Assembly (NCBI GenBank): GCA_020736575.1
Contig: JAGPYM010000003.1
Span: 2,728,001-2,792,000, forward strand
Reading direction: 5' to 3'
Origin: Thelonectria olida
Taxonomy: Eukaryota > Ascomycota > Sordariomycetes > Hypocreales > Nectriaceae
Length of the DNA: 64,000 nt
This document shows positions 1 through 12,778 of this stretch, one piece after another. Both the position numbers and the translations under genes were made by a program. The notes below the pieces were generated by a model. It saw only the letters and a program-made list of their open reading frames with translations, was not told the DNA's origin and ran no database searches. How positions within the stretch are numbered: the first letter of the stretch is position 1; each line of letters begins with the position of its first letter.

Positions 1-240
1 GGCGGTACGAATACTTGGTGCCCAGTTACGAATAATCCAAACTGGCAGTGGAGCGGTTCGAACCCCTGTGACACTATCGCCAAAGAGGCAGGGAGATTCG
101 AATGCCCGCTGCTGCTTGCACATAGCAGGTGCATTGGAGGTACAAGACGGACAAGTCCCGCGCCAATCACTCCCCATTTCCACCATGGGACCCGGGCCGT
201 TTTGGCGGAAGTGCTTGAGTCCTTCTGTGATACTGGTTGA
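1..240 (+). other. Edge-truncated open frame, possible 3' exon of a gene outside the window
   Basis: Frame 1 is open from the first base of the window to a TGA at 238-240, about 79 codons with no ATG. The first part has protein-like composition (Trp, Asn, Cys and Gly rich, with a CDTIAKEAG segment faintly reminiscent of LysM-type sequences); the later part is less convincing. It could be the last exon of a secreted protein that begins upstream, or a chance open frame. Family not recognised. Confidence 0.2.
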
Positions 241-2022
241 CTGAGTACCGGCTTCAGGTGGAGGTTTGTGGGTCAGGGTTTTACGGTGATAATTCATGGG
301 ATGCTTGCAAGGGTCTCTATTTTCATGTAAGGCGATGGGGTTTCCGCCGTCGGGCTGACAAGGGTGATGATGGTCGATGAACTGTAGTCAACAAGCGAAT
401 AGAGAGCACAGGAGTTGGACTGAGGTGTTGAAGATAGACCCCAACCAGGTATTTGTCTAAGAAGGATGGAATCTCTATAACAAGGCCATGCAATCCTCTA
501 CAGCATACAATGTGCATCCTATCACAACCACGGCAAACAGTCGTCTTCATCTTCACAACCGGCTCCGGCTATTATCACCCAAACTCCGGCCCCGTCCAAA
601 CACGTACCCACCCATCAATCGGCCTTTGGTCCTGCCAATGGGAGTCGTTTTGAAAGCCCGAAAGCTGCCAGATGACGCATTTCCGCTGCAACCCCAAGCG
701 AGAATGTGGACGGTGGGTGTCATCCTTGCCTGATTGCCCAAACACATTTTGATACTCTAAATGGGTTAGACGAGTATTTCGACAAGTGATGTGAAGTGCA
801 TGCGAGAGCCTGTGCGAGATGCTGTACTTCGTATTTTGAAAGGACAACCTGTCTCAAAGCCCCAAGTGAACACATCTCAACGTCAAAGGGGGCGGCCATG
901 GTCAAACTGTTCAGCTTCAGTTCTCCTTTGTATGAACAATTAAGACCATGTCACAGAACCCCGCGTGATTTGTAAGACGCTTTCTGAAATCGGAGGTTAC
1001 ATCACTCGACCGCCCCACGACGTCGCCCTGCCTCTCGTCTAGACCCTAGCACCATCAAATTTGGGACGCTCGCTTGTCTCGGACTCTCGGGGTTCTCGCT
1101 TTCATCTTCGCCGCATGTGTGTATCCAGAAATCGAGATTCGAGACTCGACACCCCCGATCCAACCCAAGCCCCAAAGTGCCATTCCAGAAACATGCGACG
1201 CGTCACGAACTGAAGCGTTCCTCTGGATTACACATTCGTTGGCGGCAATTATTCTCCCACCAATACCACGGCACGCTACCTACCAATAGTTCCCTCCATG
1301 AGTTACTTCTTCTGTCGCACAATCGACCGCCTCTTTCACTCTCACAACGGAAACCTTCTGCCAACGAAACTAGTTGGAAGAAAGCGAAGTGCAATTCACG
1401 ACAACTCCATAGGAAAATAGAGACTAGAAGCACTTGTACACATATTTAGAACGTGTTTTGCACTCTGTATGCCCTGGACACTCCACGGAAAGTACTCTGG
1501 CTCGCAGTTATTTCCCCACTACTCTGCTGGCCGCTGCAACTTACTCACGTATGTAAATGCTTTCATGCCAAAATGATGTATACCGGATGGAGTTTAGGCG
1601 TGGAGCAGTAGTTGAAGCCGGCAATGAATGAAGACTAAACTCTCGTCATCATGGTAGTTAAGTTCAATTAATTTGTCCTAGAGTGTCCGAGGTCCAAGAA
1701 GCCCAAAGTGAAATAGCAACCACGCAACTGAACTCGGGTTCAATATCGTGGGTGGATAGCTTGCCCAAGTTCGCTGTCTAGGCTTAAAGAAGTGTATTGC
1801 CCCTTTCTAGCCCCTCTTGCCCAAAGATATACGGCTCTAGAAACATCTATGCGGCAAACAGAGTTATCGGAAAACTGACCAGCAGACCGGTTAGCGCAGC
1901 TGTTGACAGGATGTCCAGGGAGTGGTTGGCAGGTTGAATACTCATGTGTTCTTGAGTGATGTTATATCTTGGAAATGTCTCAGTCCCTAAAGAAAAAAGA
2001 ATCATTGGCGTCAGGGGTCTTC

Positions 2023-2036
2023 GGTAGGTACCTACC
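2023..2036. repeat. 14-bp perfect palindrome
   Basis: GGTAGGTACCTACC reads the same on both strands and is followed by another CTACC. A similar TAGGTAGGTATG string lies near 16914-16926. Such short TAGGTA-type strings are frequent in ascomycete intergenic DNA; no function is inferred. Confidence 0.5.
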
Positions 2037-3387
2037 TACCCGTAAATATCTAGGCACGCGTAGCTTCATGTTCATGTTACTGGAAGGTCTTATGAAAAGT
2101 TTTACACAATGACGATATCTCTCCGGCTCTCTCGTGACTACCTGCCTGCCTTTAAACCATCTGCAAGTTAGATTTCACAGCATGTGCCCAGCGTCTCAAA
2201 TCCATCCCCTCATCCCCTTCCCATCTACGCTTTTCTTCTTCCATCAACTACCATCCATCGCACGCCATCTCACTTCTTTTCTATTCTATCGTATAAACTG
2301 CCTGCTCCACGGGTGCCACAACCAGCAAAAGCTAACCTTGCCCATCCACGGAGACGGGTCCGGCTCTGAAAGCGACTTAACATGACAGATTAACAAGGTC
2401 AAAAAGGTCGAACTGGGAAGATTATAAAGCTTGAAGAGGAAAACGAAGGCGATTCGAACCAACGTTAGCAACAAAACAGCAACTTAGGTAAGGGAATACA
2501 CTATGGGCTCACAATGAAACTGGTTCTTTAATCTTCTTTCCTTCGTTACCCATCCCACGCCATTACATCACAAAGCATCCATCATTATGAATCGTTCCAT
2601 CGTCCCAATATACAATTTAATCGCTGGAACTTTCAGCGGAGGCTTCCGACACACTAGCGCTCGAGATCCTAACGGTTTTATTCATTACTTCAATGCCAGG
2701 CGTTCACACCACGATTGTCTTAAGAGATTCAAACAAATGCAGCAGAAACCCCCCCTATTTCAAAACCAAGCAGAAAGACATCAGTCTCGCTTTTCGTCGA
2801 GTATGGAAAGATCGGGAGGAGTATGAAGTCAAGCAATTTAAGCTGCAACCCTTCTGGAAATATCTCATTCCTCCACTTTAGAGGACTCGTCAAGTCCTCA
2901 CCACTCTCCATCACCTCGCCAATGATTGAGAGGTTCCCAGCAAAGGTGATGCCAACATCCAGCCTATCCCAGAGGACCGACACCAGGAACCAAGCGATCC
3001 CTTCGCCGCCTACTACTGCCGAGTCATGGCTGCCCTTCACCTGGTGGGCAGGAGAGACAGCCCCATTTCAGGAGCAGAGCTTACGGTACTTGTGGTGTGG
3101 ATGGTAGGGCGCCGTCAATCTCAGCTAGTACATATATCTATCATTATCAGTTTCTTCTGTATTCAAGCATTTCTCGTCAATGGTTCCAGTCCCTAGCTGC
3201 CTGTACTAACGCCTTGTCCTTCTTTGGGCTGCTAGCCCCAACTGACAACCTTCTGCTAGAACCTCTACCTTTCATCAATCCTCCTAAAGCCTGCCTTATA
3301 ATGCAGCCCTCCCTTTTCTTTTAGGCACCTACCTCTACTGCGGGACCCCAATTGGAGACCTTCGATGACCTACGCCGCCTTTGAAGC

Positions 3388-3657
3388 CTACTGCTCGGGC
3401 CTGGAGCCAGCATCGAAGAACTCCCCTTCAAACACTTTCTTGAATTGTGAGGCCCCTCCGAGGCCTCTATAACCTCTGCGATCTCTGCTTTGATGGCTGT
3501 TTTCCCCGACCTTCTTAGACGGCCCCTTCCTAGCAGTTGACCCAGGCCCTAAGGCCTCTACAGACCCCTTCTCTTCTGAACGAATATTAGACTGATCGTT
3601 GGACCCTCCCCGCTGGGAAAGGTTCCCATGAGTTGCTGCTGCTGCTCCAGTAGGGAG
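3388..3657 (-). other. ATG-less open frame of about 90 codons, possible gene or element relic
   Basis: On the minus strand a frame is open from just after an in-frame TAG (3658-3660) to a TAG at 3388-3390, with no ATG. The conceptual product is rich in Gly, Ser, Lys, Arg and Glu, with AAAT, RKGPSKK and GGASQFKKVF segments, which is more protein-like than a random frame. AGGCCT recurs several times in and around it. It could be a remnant of a retroelement ORF or a lost exon. No family recognised. Confidence 0.2.
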
Positions 3658-5752
3658 CTAGTCAGGTTTCGAGGCCTATAGGGACCTGCTGGAGTGTAGA
3701 GATGCGGCTCGATGGCGCGGCCCTTGATGGGGGGATCGGTGCTTGACTGGTGTTACATTCAGGTCACGGTATACCCAAAGCATGCGCTTTACTTGCCGAA
3801 GACGTCATGGTTGGGTCTGATGCTAGAATAGTGCTCGGGGGAGCGTCTTCTCTAGGGACCTAATAGTTATCTTAGAAAAGGTGTGAATCAGTGATGCGTC
3901 TCTGGAGTATCTCCGACTCTTTACAGCTCGTCACTCTTACGTGCCAATCACGGGGGTTCTATTGGGGCTCTTTGTTGCCAGAAGATGCATATGATAGTAT
4001 TGGCGAAGCACTGAGGCTTGCGCATGTTACATGCCACCTGGAGGAGGCCCTATCACCGAGTCAACCTCTCCTTTCGTCGTTCCTTTGGGACTCATGATGA
4101 GTCCTTTGGCATTGTATAACTTGAAAATATCAGGAGAGGCAATAAATATAAGCCAATCGCTCGAGAATCTCACGTATGCCCTGCTTGTTGCTTTGTTTGT
4201 CATGTATCGAGAGGGATCGGTTAGGGACCGCTGTGGGAATCTGCTTTCGATTCAAAATCATTGAGTCTAGCTTTCGATTGCGTCTGGTGAAAAATCTCGC
4301 ATACCTCATCACACAATCAGTCATCTAGTACAGATAAGTTCTTGTCAGAGCCGAGGTTGAACCTGCTAGTTTCTATATCACCATGGCATGAATATGTCGA
4401 ATGGTTGATGATTCAACATGGCTCATTGTCCTGGATTGAAAATGATGCCTTATATTTGAGGACAGGTACTCTAAGATGCAGGTTTTCATCAAACTAGTGT
4501 GAAGAAAACCGAAGACTCAAAAGAGTGAGAAGATTCAAGCAATCCTTGATTTGCAATTATTCTAGACTGAACTGGTTGGTGTCAAGTAGAGAGGCAATGA
4601 AAAGTAGCTGTTGACTAGCACACTAGAAACGGGTTGTATATAGACTCTGCATGAAAAATCATGGTCCCTTTCCTACTCTAAGATAGCTAAGTGGGTTCTG
4701 TAATTCTTAGAGACAAAGACACATTGTTCGAGTTGCCTGTGTACAGCAGTAATGTGTCTCCCAGTCGATTGATCGAGTACAGGTTGACACCTTAACGCCA
4801 TCTGATTTCTAAACGTCGGATCAAGTTCCAGAAGGGAGATGCACTAGAAAAACTCGGAAAGGGGGCTCGGGTTCTCCAATTCTCCTCCAAGGTGGTTGCC
4901 AGCTGTCAGCAGACATCTGACCCGCCCACATCATCCCACATGCCTGCCTCTAAGAGGTGGCAAAAGCGGCCCCTGAGAGACTGCAGTCTGAGTAGGCGCC
5001 GAAGATTCTTTCTCTGGGCCGCTACGCTCGACAGACGACTCTGCAGCCAACGACGCTGCCGCCGCCAGGAACCGTCAGCCAAACAGAGCTACCGTTCGAC
5101 AGCGGGGCGTGCTACTAGGATGAAACAAAGCTTCTGGAGCAGTCTCCACGGCCTCAAGATCGGTCCCGGAGTTTACACTACTCTGTCACTGCTTGGGCGC
5201 TTGGTGGTTGCTACTTTAGATCTCCGTTAGCCTGGGCCAGTGAATCTCGATTGCCCCCTTTTCGTGCAGATAAGGTTAAGTCCCAACGGTTGTGACAATG
5301 TTTCCGAACGCCCCTAAACGTGGCTGGGTAGAGTAACATTGTGCGTAGCATCGAAGACTAGAAATACGAGTATGCTCATGATGAAGTCATGATGCATTCT
5401 CACAGCATAGGCGCATCATACTGCATCATGAGAGCTTTATGCGAGCATTTCACTTTAGTCTTTGCTTCTTCTTAATTCAATAGCGTTATTCAGCTTAGTC
5501 CAATGATCATCATAGTTGTCATTTATGATCTAGTTCTAGTAGAATGGTGATTCCGGAATGGAATCTTTTCTTCATCAAGTCCTGTTCTAAAAGAACCCTA
5601 AATGCCTCCAATTCCTGCCCTAGGGGTTTGCCAAGGAGATACAAAGGCGTCTAGAGTCCATCTGTTTTCACAAGTAGAGGTAGCCACGCGTGCAATCCTC
5701 GTTTGGCTGCTGAGGAAGAGAAAGGTAAGATGCAACGAATCCAGCCGATCCT

Positions 5753-6488
5753 TTAGTAGGCAGTCTCGCCGATGTAGTTGCCGGGGGGAGAGTAGCGAGC
5801 GACAACAAAGGTACCGGCGTTGCCGCTGGCAATGGCCATGCCGACCTTGGTGGTGGACTTCCAAACAACCTGGGCTGTGAAAGGGTTAGCTGTACTGCTA
5901 ATGAACATCTGGTAGGGGGCGTGGGTGCTTACTGTAGTGACCGAAGCTCTGGTAGTTGGTCTCGCTGATGGCCTCGCCGTTGTAGCTGCTCTTCTCGCTG
6001 ACAAAGGCGTTGACGGCGTTGAGGTAGGGAGCATCGGTGCCGGACTGCATGTAGAGGTTCTCGCCCTGGCCCTCAACGGTGGAGTGAGTCAAGGAACCGA
6101 GGGAGGCGAGGTGGGTAGCCCACTCCTGGGCGTCGGAAGCAAGGGAGTCGTCCCAGGTGAGGTCGGCAGTACCGACCTCAGCTCGAGCGGCGTTGTGGGC
6201 GTCGAGGGCGTTCTGCTGGTCGGTGGTCAGGCTCGACGAGGACGAGCCGGACGAGGCCGCGGCAGTGGTAGCAACAGCGGCAGCAGCCGTGGTGGTGGTG
6301 ATCTTCTTGGTGACCAGGGTAGTGGCCTGGACAGGGACGGCAGCAGTAGCCGTGACCTTGTGGGTGACGGTAGCGGCCTTGGTGATGGTGGTGACCTGCC
6401 AGTGGTGGGAGCCGTAGCCTTCATAAGACCATCGCCAAGCAGCGGCGTTGGCCACGAGCATGGAAACAACGAGGGAGGAGAAATGCAT
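5753..6488 (-). CDS. Secreted CAP-superfamily (SCP/PR-1-like) protein
   Basis: Two exons, 6488-5933 and 5874-5753, give 225 aa. The 58-nt intron has donor GTAAGC and acceptor ACAG; joining it restores the family motif GHYTQVVW, which is good support for the splice. The N terminus (MHFSSLVVSMLVANAAA) is a signal peptide. Residues about 20-85 are a Thr/Ala/Val/Ser-rich, probably O-glycosylated stretch, and the CAP domain follows (HNAARAEVG, LTWDDSL, GENLY, GHYTQVVW). The domain ends with VVARYSPPGNYIGE, as usual for the family. CAP proteins are extracellular and several fungal members bind sterols or lipids; whether this one does cannot be read here. It stands alone. A TATA-like element lies about 180 bp upstream. 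Confidence 0.92.
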
Positions 6489-6663
6489 CTTGAGGTTGGT
6501 TTTTGTCGCCGGGACTGTAAATGTGTTGAATGAATGAGTGAATGAATGGACGGTTCCTGCCTGGGAACGAAAAGTGTTGCAAATGAATGACAAGAAGGAG
6601 CAGGAATGAAGTAGCAGTGAGCCTGGAGAGAACAAGATCTGTTGATGCTCTCGGCGGCTCTCT

Positions 6664-6671
6664 CTTATATG
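6664..6671 (-). promoter_or_regulatory. TATA-like element upstream of the CAP protein gene
   Basis: CATATAAG on the minus strand, about 176 bp before the start codon at 6488. The leader between them is rich in short repeats of TGAA/ATTC. Position and strand fit a core promoter; not proven. Confidence 0.35.
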
Positions 6672-8495
6672 TCGACTTGACGCACCGCCACGGGGGTCTT
6701 TGTTTACTGCGGCGGTCTAGAGCCGGAGGTTTTGGCCGGTTTGGTACACGCCACGAACTTCAAGTTCATTGCAAGACGGATCCTCCACGTTTCATGGGAT
6801 GTCATCTCGGGTGGGTATTCGAGGAGGATTCCCAAGGCCCCGGCCCTGGTGCATACGGGACGACTAGGGGGACCCATTCATCAAAGCTTCGAAAGGCCTC
6901 ATTGTGTAAGCAAGGGGCTTTGTTGGAGCTGGTGGATGGGTAGGTTTTTCGGAAAGAGACATTCATGGAACGAAGAAGAACAGATCAGCCAAACAACCTT
7001 AAGCGTAGGTAGGGTTTCTTCTCAAACAAAGGACTGATCATGGCGTATGCACCGTGATGACAGCTCGATCAAACATTTTCCAAGCAAAGCAAGCAAACGC
7101 GTGTGTGTGTCCTGCTTCGCCCTGCCACACTGAAACGTGAATGCAGTCCTATCATTAAACTTTGGACCTAGCTTTTAGCTACGGGTTTCATGTTAACATG
7201 GCTTTCTTTCATCTCATGTTCAAGATGAGATGATAGTTCGGCGGGGATTCTGCAAGGAGGTCTGCAAGGACTGGGGGACCCTGGCGAGTCATTTAGTGCC
7301 ACACCATACTTCGTAATCAGGGGTAAAAGCGCCGATTTGACAACTCACAAGCCGATGAAGCGAGCTAGGTTTGACGTTGAGCAATCTCGATAATTTCTTC
7401 CTCTCATCTCGTGGTTGGGACGAAAACCCCAGCCCTTCGGGACAGCCCATCCCTGGCGTTAATCATTCTGACACCTCGATAACCTCGCTTAAGGCGTTGC
7501 ATTGAAAATGACTTTGGTGGCTGCTGACATGTTGCATTTCGGCAGCGAGTACCATCAGCCGTGGGCTTCCCCGATCCATCCGCAGCCGGTGTGTAGGGCT
7601 CCCCGCCTCTTATAGTCGGCCACGGCATATTGCATCGGGCTTGATGGGCAGCACAGCCGAATCAAAACGCTGCCGTATACGAATACTTGACGTCCACTAC
7701 TTGGGTGCGAATTCGCCATGCACATCTGTGTATCCGTAGTACCAATATTGGGGCCGTTTCCCACCGGGCCTCGAAGCGCCACGTCCAAGACCCTTCCGGC
7801 GCTTGTGAGGAGAGGGCATCTTTAGCCTGTTCTACCGTGCACGTTCTACCGTGCACAACAACTAAGCTCATAAACAAATGCAAACGGATGTGCCATGAGG
7901 AATCAATGCTTGCCTCCTATATGCACCGCCCGGGAGCTCGGGTCACCTCATCACGATTGCCTTGTTTAGGCAGGACGTTTCGTCCCTCCAAAACAAACAT
8001 GGACGAGACATACATATGTGGATTCAGGGGTTGTGCAGGCCGGGTGAGCAATGAACAGAAAACCCGCTAGTCACGACAGTGTGAAAGAAACAACGGACCA
8101 GGAGAAGGCATGTTCCGAGCAGCCAGTCGACGACGACTGCAATGCGAGCGTGTGGAGCATCCATGGATCCCTTTCCCATGTGGCTGTTTCGTCTACAGTG
8201 TGTGTCGTGGCGTGAGATTCATCAAGCTCAAATGAAGTCGTTCAAAGAGACTACAAATATACGACGATGGTCTCTTTATTGCTTGTACGTAATCCCCGTG
8301 GCTCACCTCCCAGAATAGGCATGTATCGAGCAGCAGGCAGTGCAGTCGACAAGTCGGTATCGCTCAGGTAGAAGTTGGAGAAGGCGGCATGAATGATCCC
8401 TCGTAAGCAACATTATCGTCGACACCCGCTGAAACAAAGATTAAGTGATTACTTGTAATAGACAAGGCAAATAACCCCATGTCTTGACGCTTTTG
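6672..8495. other. Intergenic stretch, no gene recognised
   Basis: Several short frames exist on both strands, but none shows domain-like sequence, a signal peptide or plausible linked exons. A 14-bp tandem duplication lies at 7829-7856. The right end is the 3' flank of the surface-protein gene on the minus strand. Confidence 0.5.
7829..7856. repeat. Tandem duplication of a 14-bp unit
   Basis: GTTCTACCGTGCAC occurs twice directly head to tail. It may be a small slippage duplication. No element ends are visible around it. Confidence 0.7.
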
Positions 8496-9024
8496 TCATA
8501 CCAAGTCATGCCTCCGCGGCTCCGAACCAAGCTCATACGTCCCATGGCTATGCGAATCAGCTGTCTCGTCATAGAATTGCACGATAGGGGTCCCTTTCCG
8601 TAATTCTTGGTTTTTCTTCCCACGCCGTTGTAGTAGAAGTCCAACCGCAACTCCCGGTGCAAGGGCTGGTGCAAGGGCTGCTGGAATTCCTACTACAATA
8701 CCAACAATGGCACCGCCGCCGAGAGTAGCATCATTTCCCCCGCTTTCATCATTTGTCGACTCTACTTGGGTATTTGTATTCGTCGGTGGTCGAGAGTTAG
8801 AAGTTGCGCCTGAAGATGCATCTCCTGCTGATGTGATGGTAGCCAGCTCAGACGACTTCCATATGACGACCCAACCCCGGTGCTTAATGTTTCCCGAATC
8901 CATTGTGCTCGTATATTCAAAGCTCGTGAAGGCGTCGGCCGTACCGCGTCGAGTAACTTCGAAGTCGCTGGTTGATTTGCGACATTTGATGTAGCCATTT
9001 GAGCTCGCAGCTATAGCGAAGCCA
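8496..9024 (-). CDS. Putative single-pass cell-surface protein, 3' exon (5' end unresolved)
   Basis: The exon runs from a splice acceptor (CTCGCAG before 9024) to the stop at 8496-8498, reading SGFAIAASSNGYIKC then about 150 further residues. The order is: an extracellular part ending near WVVIWKSSEL, a Ser/Thr/Asn-rich stalk, one hydrophobic segment (GGGAIVGIVVGIPAALAP and on), a basic stop-transfer (QRRGKK) and a short cytoplasmic tail ending GSEPRRHDLV. This matches a common ascomycete architecture: cysteine-containing ectodomain, stalk, one TM helix, short tail. A possible upstream exon lies around 9170-9250 (CGYVVDTTS in one minus frame before a GTGAGC donor), but I could not link it to a start codon. 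Function unknown. Confidence 0.55.
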
Positions 9025-9815
9025 CTGCGAGAAAGCCATTTTGTCAGTTTTCCAAATCAAACCAAGCCTCTGCCTTTGAGGCTGCTCGACTGCCTGTAGT
9101 CTGGCGGTTTTGCAACAAGAATAACGCGCAAACGAGGGAACAAAAGATTCAATGGGAAGATGGGCTCACATAGAGCGACATGTACGCGGAGGACGAAACA
9201 GAATGGAGGTTGTATCGACAACATAGCCACATTGCTGGCTGAGGAGCGAATCCTTCCGCCTGCGCCTCGGTCATTTCCATGTCTGTTCGACTCTGGGCTG
9301 ACCACAATAAACAGAAACGTTCGTTGTTGGCAGAAAACCAACCAACAGCCTACTTCGACCCCAAAGATAACATGGTCAGATCATGTAAGTTGCATGCACC
9401 TTTACGTGGGATGCGGCAGCCTATGCGACGGAGGGGATTGTCTCCGTTCCGCGCCCACCACGAACAGCAAATGCCGGCTTGGACTGCCGACAACTTTCCC
9501 AAGAGCCAACAAACGACTGGGAGCCGAAGCTTGCCCACGCATTACCGAAACATTATTGGACGCCTTACCGAGGCGCCCTACCCTCTATCCTCTATCTGGT
9601 GACGTGGAGTACGCAAATAGGACCGACCGACATGGCCATGAACAGATGTTCGTGCTTACTAATGAGGAGTTGGACGATAAATTGATAATCACTATGTCAT
9701 CCAGACATGAAAGCCCTCGTGTTGCCTTGAGATATAATGTGTGCTTCATCCTCTCTGTTTGAATCTAGTCGCAGAATACAAGCCAACTACTCTCCATAAT
9801 TAACATCGTTCCACA
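9025..9815. other. Intergenic or unresolved 5' exon(s) of the surface-protein gene
   Basis: Overlapping short frames on both strands, none convincing alone. The missing 5' exon(s) and promoter of the surface-protein gene should lie here, together with the promoter of the divergently transcribed NmrA-like gene that starts at 9816. Confidence 0.4.
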
Positions 9816-11009
9816 ATGTCAGACGAAAATCGAATTGCCGTCATCAGTCACCGTGGCTGGCTGAGTTCCGCCATCGTGGAAGCCCTCGCAGCCGCTTGTA
9901 CTCACCTCAAAGTCTTATACCGACCTGGCTCGGACATTTCAGGTCTTCCAGCTAATGTCACGGCGGTTGAAGTCGACTTGGAAGACCACGGTTCCTTAGT
10001 CGCTGCGTTCCAAGACATTAATATTGTAGTGTGAGTTTCTTCCGAGTAATTCTTAACCGGACTTGGCTGCTAACGGTTGGAAGCTCATTGTGTGGCCATG
10101 GAGGAGTAGCGAGACAGCAAGCCTTTGTGAAGGCGATTCAACGCTCTCCAGTCCAGCTGTTCTCGCCATCCGATTTTGCAGCTCGTTACGATGAGCAGGG
10201 CCTCCGCATTCCAGTCAATAAGAACAAAGACGACGTGGAAAGAGCGGCGCATGAAGCTGGAATTCCGACTACTGTGGTGCTGCCTGGTAACCTGGCCGAG
10301 TTTGCCTTGAACACACGGTAAGCACCACCTTAAACATGTAGTCTTGGCCACGATATTGACAACTTAACTTCTCTTGTTTGAAAGTGCTATGGGAGTCGAT
10401 CTCGCCGAGAATAAGCTCATCTTTATGGGAAATAGTGCAGAGGAACAGATCAATCTATGGTAAGTCATGATGTGCTTTCACATTCTGGGACATGTTGAGG
10501 TTGGGCATAATCGCCTCTTGCACCCGGATGCGATCAAAGGACAGCATTCTGCAGATTACAGCAGCTAATATTCTGAGTAACACAGCACGAGACCGTACGT
10601 TGCGGCGGCCTTCGCGTCCATCTTCGCCCACACGCCAATTTCGCAGTTGAAGAACCGAGCCATTGGGCTCTCGGAACTGAGAGTTACCGGCAAAGAACTT
10701 GCCGAGGTGCTGGAAAAGAAGCATGGGAAACCACCAACGATTTTCCGACAAGGCCTGTCCAAGGTGAACGAGCAGGTCGAGACCCTCCTTCGTGATGGCT
10801 CGCCATTCGCGCTCGCTTGGTATTGTCGTAAGATCTGGGGCACTGGTCAGCAAGTGGAGATGGTGGGAGAGGACATCTGGGAGGTGCCGAACTTCCACAA
10901 AGCGACCTTGGAAGATTTGATTGTAGGAGGGAAACTCGGGCAATATCGGGCCATGCCTGCTCAAATCGATGAATTCTTTCGCGGCACATTTTTCGACTCT
11001 GAACAGTAG
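9816..11009 (+). CDS. NmrA-like / isoflavone reductase-like NAD(P)-binding protein
   Basis: Four exons, 9816-10030, 10084-10317, 10385-10459 and 10586-11009, keep one frame for about 315 aa. Introns have donors GTGAGT, GTAAGC and GTAAGT. The fold order fits the NmrA/isoflavone reductase branch of atypical short-chain dehydrogenases: beta-alpha start (IAVISHRGWLSSAIVEAL), VDLEDHGSLVAAFQDINIV, then VARQQAFVKAIQ, RFSPSDF-type segment (LFSPSDFAARYDE), TTVVLPGNLAEF, and a C-terminal substrate-side region. The usual GATGxxG dinucleotide loop is replaced by SHRGWLS, so cofactor binding may be altered. Such proteins are either reductases or redox-sensing regulators; the substrate is unknown. The first intron acceptor (GGAAG before 10084) is the least certain junction. 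Confidence 0.8.
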
Positions 11010-11209
11010 ATTGACTTACTAAGGCTATGGACGAAAAAAGATGAGTTGTCTGACAATTATTCGCGTTTGATAGGCACATGCATAGGTCTGGAACACATAT
11101 TCACGCGTGAGCAGAAACTCGCAATGACTATATCAGTTTACTATCGATAGTTCCATTGCGTTATCTATAGGCAAGATAAACCCAATCTATCTCGTGTATA
11201 AATATCTAT

Positions 11210-12689
<1,480 letters not shown>

Positions 12690-12770
12690 GGTGAACGGGT
12701 GCAGGATTGATGAGAAAGCGGATAGATGAGGTTGAGGATGGAATGAGTCAAAGCTGGCACTCTCTGGACA

Positions 12771-12778
12771 TCTTTATA
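12771..12778 (-). promoter_or_regulatory. TATA box of the subtilisin gene
   Basis: TATAAAGA on the minus strand, about 83 bp upstream of the start codon at 12689, a typical core promoter position. Confidence 0.5.

Larger units (their letters stand above)
241..5752. other. Long stretch without a supportable gene
   Basis: About 5.5 kb in which I find no reading frame with recognisable protein content or convincing linked exons. It has pyrimidine-rich patches (about 2130-2290), a perfect palindrome GGTAGGTACCTACC at 2023-2036, and one ATG-less open frame on the minus strand (3388-3657, listed separately). The right end (about 5240-5600) is AT-richer and lies 3' of the CAP protein gene. It may hold decayed elements or non-coding transcripts; the sequence alone does not show this. 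Confidence 0.5.

Noticed and set aside
50..75. GGTTCGAACCC string like a tRNA T-loop
   Set aside because: No acceptor, D or anticodon arms can be folded around it, and it lies in an open frame.
5925..6533. 202-codon plus-strand frame over the CAP gene
   Set aside because: Gly/Val/Ala-rich shadow of the CAP protein gene on the other strand.
7404..8070. Several overlapping frames of 60-127 codons on both strands
   Set aside because: No domain-like sequence, mostly non-ATG starts, and no splice partners; composition explains them.
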